DNA of 64,000 bases from Cladopsammia gracilis (lineage: Eukaryota; Cnidaria; Anthozoa; Scleractinia; Dendrophylliidae): assembly GCA_022457155.1 (NCBI GenBank), contig JAJGOT010000037.1, forward strand, positions 1,668,501 to 1,732,500. Direction: 5' to 3'. The translations under genes and the position numbers were made by a program. This document shows positions 46,801-58,800 of the stretch, piece after piece; positions within the stretch are counted from its first letter, which is position 1, and each line of letters opens with the position of its first letter. The notes beneath the pieces were generated by a model, which did no database searches, had not been told where the DNA came from, and was given only the letters and a program-made list of their open reading frames with translations.

Positions 46801-49800
46801 TTATTATTTGGTATTGTGTTGGAGATGATAACCAGTTAATTATCCATCAATTATTTGGTATTATGTCACAGATGATAACCACATCCATCAATTACTTTGC
46901 ATTGTGTTACAGATTATATTTGAAGCAAAAGTTGGAGATGGATATCTTGGAGATATTGCCATTGACGAAGTTACACTGTCGACAAGCGCTTGCACCTTTA
47001 TGCCAAGTCACGCTAAGCCTGGCGCTTCCGAGTTCCCTGGTAAATAAGGAAATAAATAAATAAAGAAATAATAAAATTATAATAAAAATTCCTTTTATCC
47101 GCTCCAAAAAGAGGGAGGAAATAGTGGATCATTTTAGAAAGTTATTATGAATGAGTGGAATACGTCACATGCATCGAAACATCGTCTGTGAATTCCGTTC
47201 AAGGTTTTTCTGAAACAAATGTAACAACACAGCGAAAGATCAGTAAAGCTTTCTTCTAATCGTAGCTCTCTAACAGTTGTATGCATAAGCTACTGAACTA
47301 ATCAAATGCAAATGTTTCAGTGATTCATTCTCTTCTGTATTTAGCTAATCTGTTTAAGGGATACATGAATACTTTCCCTCCTTTTAAATAACCCTGTTGG
47401 GAGTAGTTGCAGAATACCCTGCCACTCCTGACCACTTTATTTTATATGTGTCAAAATGCCTTGTAGAACGAGACGTAACACAAAAGGCACTTTTGTTATT
47501 CAACGGGATTCAAATATGTGTGTGTGGGGGAGGGTATTCTGCAGTTTAGCTCCCTGTTGTTTCGGAAAGTTCAATTTCAAATTCTACTTAGCTTCAAACC
47601 TCATTAGTATTCTCCTTCCAACGTCACCACCAAATTTGGAACCCGACTGCTTTTCCTTGGTTCAGCGGAACCCCCAAATGTAGAAATGGTATAAGGCAAA
47701 GAAAAGCTACTTTTCAGAGTTGCCGTTTAATAAATAACAATATAAGATAATTTCAATTCAAATTATTATCAATTATAGGAAGAAGTCGAGCAAAATAACG
47801 TGATTTGTCAGTGGCGAGCAGATCAATTATTTGCCGAAGCCGAAGGCTGAGGTAAATAATTGATCTGCGAAACACTGACAAATCACGATATGTTGAGATA
47901 GTCGTATTCAATAATTGGTTTATCATTCGGTCACCGCGTTTGTTTTTCAATTTGATATTTATTAATAACTGCTAAAACCGAGCAGAAATCGGGCTTCCAT
48001 TGTAGGGGACCGCGGTGAGCAGAACAATAAATTGCAGCAAAACAACTTTACATCGTTGTGCGCATGAGCAAAATTATTCGTAGGCAGTTATTCGCAAGTC
48101 ACGTGGTGGGCTCTCGGCCAAAGAAAAGGAAGAAAAAATGTGTCGAATGATAATAAACCTTAGTTTTTCCACCCCCCCCCCCCCCCAAAAAAAAAAAAAA
48201 AAAAAAAAAACAGAAAAACAGACTTAACACAATAATACTGAAACCTTTCCTCAGCTATGACCGCTACAGCTACCCCGGTGAAACTGTATCTCATTTACTT
48301 TGTGAGTGTCAAAACAAACGTACACCTTTGGTCACAAAAATTTCATTCATGGTGGAGTGAAGATCTTACCTTAAAAGTAAACGCTTTATACATGGTTGAA
48401 GCATTGGAGGGGTATTAATCAGAATTAAATCTCATCGCTTTCTTATTATTGCCAAGTATCATATTTTCCTCAGCTGGTTAAACAATGTATCCAGTTAATG
48501 TCAAAATTTACTCAAGAAATGACCGTGATCTCGTTTAAAAATAACACTTTGACAAATTTTAAATCGTAATGGGCAACAAACTGTAACTTAACTACCCGAA
48601 TATGTTGCCTTTTTATCTTATAATCAATGTGTGAATATCGGCATGTAAAAAACCCTTCTGTATGCTATGGTGTGACTTTCTTTGAGTTAACTATCGTGTA
48701 ATTGTTGTGCATTTTTAGACACTTCTATGCGTCTCAGCAAGTCAGCTATCATTGGTCACTTGTCTACAATCAAATCCTTTTTGATGGATGCCCTCGCTAA
48801 TAATACAAACTTGAAGAAGATTTTGGTGCCATGCTATAGGGCTGTTGCTGATGGGAGAGATGTATCAGTATTTCACTCCAAATGTGATGGGAAAGGAAAA
48901 ACTGTCACCATAGTGAGGGCGGAAAACTTCATTTTCGGTGGATATACTTACGAGGATTGGGGTAGCTATTTAAAATAAAATGATAGACAAATAAGGCAAG
49001 ACCGAGAATGAGAGGGTACTTTCCTATAGACCAAGTTATTCAGTTATGTTAATGCAATGCCAGAGACTACGGCTTTTTTAAAACCGTTCCTGTCATGCAT
49101 GGAAAAGGCATGTGATCTCTGTCATCGTGGCCTGAAAAAGGCTAAACATTTTCGTAGGGGAAGGGTTAAGGATGGTTCCCTCTAAGACGGTAGTGACAGA
49201 AGCGGAAGCGGAATCGTAAATGCAAGAAAGTTACGATCTAATTGAAATCAATACGACGAAAGCGGATAGTCAGCAATATGATCCTTCCGATTCCTATTCC
49301 GTCGAGCTTCCGATTCCGATTGCGACTCCATTTTTTATTTCCACTAGAACGTAAGGCTTCTTACGCTTCCGACTCCGACTCCGCTTCCGATTAAGTCGCT
49401 AGTGGCACCAGCCTTAGAGTTTTGAGCCAGTGTTTGAGACCACCCACGATTTGAAATTGTATCCTCTCACTCGCGGATAAGCATAACAATATTCAATCAC
49501 TTCAGTATCTATATTAAAAACCAATTCAAACCACTGCTTCTAGCCTCGACAGACTAGCTATATAGATAGATAGTTGTAGACAAGTATGTGTATTCTACAA
49601 CTTAAATGAGTCGAACACTATTAATGTTCCATACCGCTTTTCCACGCACTAGAGGCAATTTAATTTAATAATAAATGTAAAATATATATTTTTTTTATGC
49701 GAGGGGTTTCGCACTGGGTCAACTTCGTTTCCAGTGCTAGTTGCGCAGCTACACTTTTCGTCCAGTCTTTTGAGGCCATAACTGTGCTTATTGTCTAACA

Positions 49801-52800
49801 CCACGCTTGACGGGCCACGCATCTAGGTCGGTGAGCATGACGACCGATTGCATAATTGAATAACGCCTCATTAAAACTGGAGACTTACATAAAGGTCTTT
49901 CAACCATGTGACATACTTACGATCAATCTACGATACGAATTATTCGTCCAATTCGTGTAAATCAAATCTACGACCAGTTGACCTTTATTGCTACGATTTA
50001 ACTCTTACCATAACACTAACAATTAACAAAAAATCCAAAAATGAGGGCACATGCCTGTTGAAAAAAAAAACATAACATTTTATTGTCATTTGGGCCCACA
50101 AAAGAAGTTTCAGGTTGTAGTAGAACTTGATCGCTAACGTTATGAACTTTTACATAGTTATGGCATGGGTGTGAATGTATTACTTGATTTGGAAGCAATG
50201 ATACAGAACACGTAAGGTGTTGTTCAGGGACATCAGAATTGTTTAACATGTTTTTCGCTGTGAAGTAAACACTAATCAAAGAGCTCTGAGAGCCATCTCG
50301 TGAATACGAAACAAGGTAAGGTTAATTTTAGTTGTTCTTGACGTTTTGTAATTAAGTTTCAAGCTTTTGGCGCTTCATACCTTTGCAAGCAGCGGGCAGC
50401 GATTTGAGCGAATAAGCCTAAAACAATGAGCGAAAAAAAAAAAAACAGTTAAATGATAAATGTAATTAACTTGTCATTTTATTTCCATTTACAGTTTTCA
50501 AATAAGCGTATACATTCAGTTAACAAATAAGAAAACATCTTAACGTGACATAAACATGTATTGACTGAAACGAGACATTTGGATGACGTAAAACACTGGG
50601 GAATTGTGCATTGTCTGTAACGAGACAACTGCATACACTGGGGAGTTAAAAAAGGTTTACGTTCGAGTGATTAATCGAGTGAAAATTTGCATATTTGCCA
50701 CCGTATACCATATCTCGTTCAACGGTCGAAACGTCGTTCTTTTTAGCGTTTATTTTTATAACGAAATCTACCTTAAACAAGAAGCTGTACACAGCTTAAA
50801 CTCGTGGCGTCTTTACCTCATTGCAGTATTGATTCCCGAGTGTTTGGAGTGTTTTTACGGAGAACAATAAGCTTAAAATATGCATGTCAAAAACGTTAAG
50901 ACTACACATTCACTACATTCAATAGCCGACACTTCAAACCTCGATCGCTAATCCAATTGCAAGTTATATAAAACACAAAACTTGCCGGAACAAAAATCCC
51001 ACAGCAATAAGCGGCGAACACAATAACAAACGGTCCTTAATCCATCCATGAACGCCTTGCATTGTCTTGAAAACTTGCAATTGTACGCTGTAATTCATCC
51101 TTCTGCTTCTCACGTCAACACACGGAGACATTTTGCGGTATGTATTTCATGGCTGAAAGCCCGTATACTCATCGAAATCTTAGAGCCGGATTTACAACTC
51201 GTGTGCTACTCCACGAGTAATAACTAATTGATTCGAACATTTCTTCCCAAAAATTTATGATTTGAAATAATCTTCTATCTCTGTTAATCACATTTTCTTA
51301 ATCAGCCCCTTAAAGGCCCAGTATCACCCAAAATGCATTGCGCTCCCAAAGCCTTAACGCAGTCGAAAATTCCCGAAAGAGCCAATCACGAGCGAGCTCG
51401 TCATTTTGGAAACAAAAACAAACGACTGCAAAGCCGAATGGGTGATACTGGGCCTTTAAGACTCTCCATCGGGCTCGATATTGCTAATGTGTATGGTATA
51501 AGTGCTCTTTTAATGATCATCTTTATTTAACAGGAAACAATGTGAATGTGAGTTTTGAAGCATTTCTGTTCAGCTTGAGCAACAAAGAAGGGAGTAAAAG
51601 GATATTTAACCTAAACCCAGAGAAAAGATTCAAGGCTCATTTAATGAATCAGAACCATGGACCAACATTCGGTGAAGGCGATCTTGTGTTAGACACGATG
51701 TGGACTGGCTCCAGCCAACTGGGGAATTCCTTTGGTAGTAGCGCCGATGTTAGTTTTCATTTTGTCGATGTGGCTAATTTTGCAATATCTGACGTCGAGG
51801 TGCTGTATTTTGGAGGTAACTATTCCTCACTAATATATATAGATAGCCCAAGCCTAACAGCGTCGCACTTTGAACAAGCTTAACTAGGGTGAAACTTAAC
51901 TAAGGTGAAACTTAACTAAGGTGAAAGGTTGGAAGCACAAGAATTAAGATTGACGAACGGGCTATTTTCAATTTTAGCAATTCTCAAAAACAGTATTACG
52001 CGACCGTCTGCACAGTACATTTTTATAGACTGTACAAAAGTTCACAAAAACAACTCTTCTCTGTCTAGAATAACTAGTACCACTAGTTTCCGAATAAAAT
52101 ACAGTTTATGTTTGTCAAAAATTGCCCGAGAAACAGATTTGAAAATCAAAAATTGCAAAAATACACAAACATATTTGCATAAGGCGATGCGAGTGAAGAT
52201 AGAACTGTACTATAAAATCAAAGTCTTGTTTTGTTTACATAAAATCGCTTTTCAGTCTATCTAATGAATGAACAAACACATAAAAATGGACAACACAATC
52301 TTCTTTCGAAAAAAATTATTCAAATCTCCATTAGTTTACGTTTAAAAGCAAAACGCGTACCATTTAATTATAGCTCATCGAGTTCAAGCTTTCTTCGATG
52401 AAATTCAAGAGATCGATACAACTAAATTTAGGCACGTTTTAAAATCAATTCTCCAAAACTAACAATAACACTAATAAAAAGCCACTCACAGATTGATATC
52501 AACATAAATTCTCATTGAAAACTGTAATCTGTTTTACCTTTAAGTCCCTCGCTTGCTTGGAAATCAAATCTCCGCTTCTGGTTCTGAAATCCGTGGAAAA
52601 CAAACATCTCCCGCATTGATAAAAACGTAATACATGAAGTTCCTCGAAGCAAGATTTTATCCCTGAAAGCTCGTCTTTTTCCACTAAAGCGGCTTCTGAG
52701 TATACCTTAATTAGTATCCCTGTCTTGAGTAGCAAACCGCGAAAAAAATGAAGGAAAATAACAACTTTAATTCTCCGCTAGACATAACATAACAACTAAA

Positions 52801-55800
52801 GTGTTTACCGAGCTCACGGCTGTGTGGCCGCGCGAAAAACAAAGCCTTGCTTTCAAGATCCCGGATGTTGTTCCAACACGGCGGGCAGGCGGACGGGCAA
52901 ACATGCGCCCGCGAAACATTCCGCTAGCCATGACCATGAAAAATCACGGCATAGGTTCTATGAGTATGGAGCTGCGCAGCCAGGCCTTCGGCCTGGCAAG
53001 TGCTCCGCTAAAACTACGCCAAAACAAGGGGTTTTATGACCCCGATCAGCCCGAAAATCACAGAAAAGAGAAAGGGAGCAAGATAAAGCAAGAGCAAAAA
53101 ACTGGCAGCAGTCTTTTGTTTTTATATTGTGAATTTTAGAGCGGCATGACTTTCCAAAATCCAGCGAGAAATATATTTCCGTAAACATTCTCGATTTTAT
53201 TTCTTTCTACTCGCCATTTGTATTTAAAGTGCCTCTGTTAATATTAAGTTTCCAGTGTTATTTTTTCTAACTCAGATACTTTATGCGGTGATCAATGCAA
53301 TCATGCCGAGAGACGTTGTGATGAAATCACTGGAAAGTGCGTTTGTGATTGGTCGGAGCGAAACGTAGAGTGGTGTATAGAGGGTAACTACAATTGGGTG
53401 TTCATTTGATGGATTTGTTCTTGTATGAAAATCAATATTAGATAACAAACACCTTTTATATCAACAGTTTAACATATTTTTCATCAACAGCTTTGATTGA
53501 AATAGTCACACTTTTCTGTTTAGAATTTTATTACGAATGAAAATAAGAATAATACGTACATGTATGACTTCAATATTCATCACACACATAACAGCAATTT
53601 TTCACTCATATATAAGTAACGACGTATTTAATTAGCAATATATTTTTTGCTCACAACAAGGTGAACCTAAAAAGATTCTCAGCTTATACCACGACGCTGC
53701 ATCCTACTGGCCACTCGATTATCTCGAAGACCTAAAAGACCAAAAGAGACTGGGCTGGGGAAAAATACACGGCGGAGTAAGCCTGGATCCCAAAGGGCTG
53801 AGCGGCCACGCCTTGCAGTTTGACGGGACGACTGGATGGGTTGATCTTGGTACCCTTGACACAGCTTGTCTCGGTGTGTCGTGCGTGGCAGATTTTAGTA
53901 TTTCTATGTGGTTTAAATATCACCCTAAAGGAAATCCGCTGGAAGAACAGACTTTTTTGACTTTCGGTGAGTAAAATGTAATGTGTCATGTGACGTTAAA
54001 GAAACCCATCCGTAGTTGCAATAACAACAGTAAGTTTATTTTATTTTATTTCATTTTATGCACTAAAAATCATTTAGAGAAAATTGTCACATAAAAATTA
54101 TTTACAGAAAATTGTCGCACGAAAGTTTGTTACAGCAAAAAGGAAATGTGAAGTCGCGATACAAACTAAATCAGACAAAACAGGTTAATACAGCTAGATA
54201 AAACTTAATATTTCCCCATAAAAATAATTTACACAAAATTGTGGTATAAAAGTCTGTTCCAGCAAATGGACAATGTGAATTAGCAATGTTATACACACTA
54301 AATAATACTATATAGGTTAACACAGGTAGATAAAATCACGTAAATATAAAAGATTTGGGGTTACAATTCCCATCACTTATAAGCAATTTTAAATTATTTT
54401 TAACAAGTTTACGTTTGTGTTTGTTTTTATTTTTTTTGTATTTTAATAACTTTTTATTTCATTTCATTTCATTAAAGTTCGATTACAATTAACACACTCA
54501 CACAAGTTCGATTACAATTAACACACACACAATGCACACATTACATTCACAAAGACAGTACCAATATAAAGTAATCCATTTAACAATATCAGCAATTGCA
54601 TGTCAAGTGCCGACCAGTGGACATTCATGATCAGTTTTTGCTGTTGCAATATTTACGCCATTTCCGTAAGTGAATGGACATTTTGTTTCGCGATTTGGCA
54701 ATGATAGTTTCTATTTGATAAACCTTATTAAATCTTGCCAGGAAAACTCTAAGACCAGGGTTTGTTTTGGTGCGTCTACAATTATAGATATACTGTTTAC
54801 CAACCAATAAAATATGATTCAAGAAAAGCTTGTCTTCACATCCTTTTCTGAAAGGTTGTTTACTACTACACCCAGATCGCTACACCATTTAATAACTTCA
54901 GCCCAAAATTTCACGGTTTTTTGGCAAGATACAAAAATATGTTCGGGGGATTCATTCGCCATATCACACAAAGAACATAAAGGTGACGAAACTATACCAA
55001 TTTTGTATAAAAAGGCATTTGTAGCCAGAAATCTGTTTAACAGTTTATATTGAAACTCGCGCGATTTTGTATCGAGAGCCCCTTGGTAAGGTAAGCTATA
55101 AATTTCTTTCCAATTTAAACTGTCATTTTCAAATTGTTCGATGTATTTCTTTTGAGCGGTAGGTTGGACGATGACCCTGTCCCGCATTTCTTTGTAAATA
55201 CTTTTCGAATCAGCATTGCTTAGTAAAACATTTTTTCCAGACAAGGACAACTGCGTCTGCTCATTTAGATTGAAAGGAACAGGAGAAGTAAATACACTCC
55301 TCTTTAACAAATAACGCCATTCATACGGGAGAGCATCAATTACTGAAATAAGCTGAAATGCATCCAAAGGCGATACATTTAAGTCTAGAATTCTCTTCGT
55401 TATGATTTCATTGTTTTTAGAAATAAGATCCCCAATCCTTATAATTCGTTTGTCTATGAGTCCTTTGTTATAAACAGATTTACCACCAATAGAAATAAAT
55501 CTATTATTCCATAAAACAATTTTTGAAATATCCACCGCATCGACGTTGCCTGGACTAGCTTTATTGGCCATCGAACATTTCGAGAAATCGTGTAAACATT
55601 CTTCATAAAAGGATGGAAGCTTAATGGGCAACATTTTTACGTCAAAGTTGCAACAGAGGATAAATTTACCACCAACCGGCTTGAGATAATGGAGAAGAAT
55701 AGTTTTCCAATTACTTTGATCATCACTCACAAGCTTTTTGCAGCAAAGTATTCTCTGAGTTTTAATAATGGAATCCAGATGCGGAGCTTTTAGTCCGCCA

Positions 55801-58800
55801 TTTTCAATATCGCCAATGAGTGCATGACGTTTCACTTTATCTTTGCCTTTCCATATAAAGTCAAATATAATTTTGTTTACCTCGTTTACAAATTCCTTAT
55901 CTATACAGATCAGACTAGCACGATATAAGAAAATAGGAATAATGAATGTTTTAACGATTTGAATTTTACTAATAATAGTAAGATCCCTCCATCTCCAGAT
56001 TTTTAACTTGTCTTTAACGGATTTGGTGATTTCTTCAAAATTAAGTTTAAGTTTTGCACTTTTTCCAGATAACGGAATGACTGGACTGGAGATAGCTTAC
56101 AAGCCCGCGCCACTTGACAGAATAGCCGTTACACTGAAAAACTCCACGCTGGTTGTATCGTATGCGATTGAAATCGAAACAGGACTTTGGTCTTACCTTG
56201 GTGTCTCTTGGAACGACAGCGACAAATCTTTTACCATACAAAAGTAAATTTGAGCTACAAGTTTACATATAAGTGCGTCAAAAAGCTGAGACCTAAACTT
56301 TCACGCTTGCAGGAGATTCTAGCATGCAGGATTTAAATGTTTTTTCCCTCTGATTCTAGTCACTCGTATACTAAACGAATATTTGAACGAGGCGCATAGT
56401 ACAGATTTGATTTGATTTCATAGTTCAGATTATAGCAAATTTATCTCGGTAGTGCAAAAAACTTACCCTTGTACGTGGTGTCAGGTGTCCTACATTACAT
56501 GTATACATTGACTTCAGTCCTCTGGTTCGGATGAGAGTTTAGATTTATATATGTTTAACCCAAGACCTTACCCTCAGCAAAAGGCGAATACCATAGGAAC
56601 GAAAGATATGGCCGCGCGTTTAGTTTTAGCCAAAAATGTCTTTTTTCTTTTATCGAAAAACGATTCTCAAAATCATATTTATTTGATCTGATATTGTCCC
56701 ATCGAGACGATCTAAAGAGCTCACAGAGTTGCTGAAATTATGAGAGCATGAAAAATCAATATTTAACTTTTTCATTCAAACTATTCTGAAAAAAATCTCT
56801 ATTTATACTCTAGAGCATTTACTTTCTGTCTCTTTTTTTTTTACGCAGGAATGGCGATATCCTCCCAACGGATATCATATGGCATATCTGTCACGCTTGC
56901 GTACGGTCAGTTGTTAACAACACGTCTGTCACGCTAGGAGCGGGCTCGTACCCTAACGCATCTTATGACGAGATTGGAATATGGCTCCACCCTCTAGATA
57001 AGCAGACATTTATACACATATATGAAACCTATAGAGGTATTTTTGTAATAAAACAAACTGAATGAAAGGCTGGCTTTACTTTAATGGTCTGATTTATTTA
57101 CCCATCATATTACTTGTAACTCTACGAATTTAACTCATACGAAAGATCCGATGTACTATTGATCCGGACGTCCTTTCAAATGCCTTGAAAATCAGCCCGC
57201 TTCACGCACCGTTGGTTTCACTCCGCGGTTTGAAAAAAGTCCATCATGTGCCGATCAAATTTTGTTGACCGCAAGTCGACCACAAGATCGGTTTAACTTG
57301 TTGTTAATCGCTTAACTTGCGAAGAATGAATTTAAACTACTATGCCTTCAAATACGGTAATATATCTCTTGAACTTAACTTTCTGTAGCTTGTAATTGAA
57401 AAGGAAGAACTGTTTTTCTAGGAAAGGTATTATCTGAGCACATTTGATGACTGCGAGTTAAAATTCATTCATCGTAATTAAGGGCCTCTTCATATGAGCC
57501 CGGTTGACCGGGCTGGCCCGGTTTCCGAGATCTCGCCTTACCTTTAAATCCTTTGTAAAATTTTTGATGAATTCATATGTGAGGGCGGGCTGGCTCGGTT
57601 ACCGAGATCTCGGTTTTTCCAACCGGGATCTCGGTAAGCGGGCTGGAAAATTTTGCCATATGAACACTTCATCCCGGTTACCGGGACGAATTCTTCGCAA
57701 CAGCGCATGCGTTACATGGTCGATGACGTAGCAGCGCGGTTGGTAAACATGGCGGGAAGTGAGGAATGTTCTTCTCTCTCGATTCCTAGGAAGTTCCGTC
57801 AGTTCCGTTGGCAAACAGAGATGGTCAGCCAATTGATCGACTGTTTATTTAACTACAAGTCTAAAATGGCGTACAGAAGCCTTGATTTCGACGCGAACAA
57901 GCAAATTCAATACCAGGTATTGCGAGTGGAGATGGCGAAGCTTCATATCGACGAAGAGTTCATGTTCGGGCCTGTGGTTGCTTGCCATTTACCGGATGAT
58001 TATGACACACTTTCAGAAGAAGAGAAAGCTAAAGCAAAAAACTCGTCCCCAGGTGATCTTTGGCCTTTTCTCATCTCGGAAACCGGGCTGAATTTTCTCA
58101 TATGAACCCAAGGCGAAATCCGTCCCGGTACGCGGGCCAGCCCGGTCAACCGGGCTCATATGAAGAGGCCTAAGTTTAACGTTATGTGACATAACCGATC
58201 ATGTTGTCGAATTGCGGTCAACAGAATTTTGATCACGTGATGAACTTTTTTCAAACTGCGGAGTGAAACCAACGGTGCGTGAAGCGGGCTGATTTTCAAG
58301 GCATTTGAAAGGACGTCCGGGATCAATAGTAAAACGTGTAAAAACCAGTACACAGATGAAACTAAACGTACGCTTCATGAACGATTCACAGAAGACAGGC
58401 AGGCAACGAGCAATTGCAATCCACTTCACGCTAAAGCCACAACAGCAGTCCCTTTCCACTTCATTCTACCTGGACACTCTATCACAGACACGGAACTCCT
58501 TCCACTTGAATTACAACCTACACTCAGCACATTCCGTCTTAAAGCACAAGAAGCATTCCTCGTAGATCTAGATAGACATAAACCTTTATCACTAGACAAC
58601 TTAAAACGAGGGAATGAACATTGGTTTAAATCTCTATAAATTGCCTTTATTGTAAATATGCATATCTATATATCATGTTATGATCTAGTGTTAATATTTT
58701 TGTCGTATTTGTTAATCATTAACCACTCATGTATTTTTTAAAATTCATATTTAAGGTGGTACCATATAGTTTTTTGGCAAGCGAGGCATGGGCACGAAAA

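Larger units (their letters stand above)
57154..58331. mobile_element. Outer inverted-repeat element in intron 17
   Basis: Ends TACTATTGATCCGGACGTCC and its near complement; arms of about 105-140 bp stay similar through GCCCGCTTCACGCACCG. It was split by insertion of the element at 57482-58170, so it is the older of the two. Confidence 0.65.
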
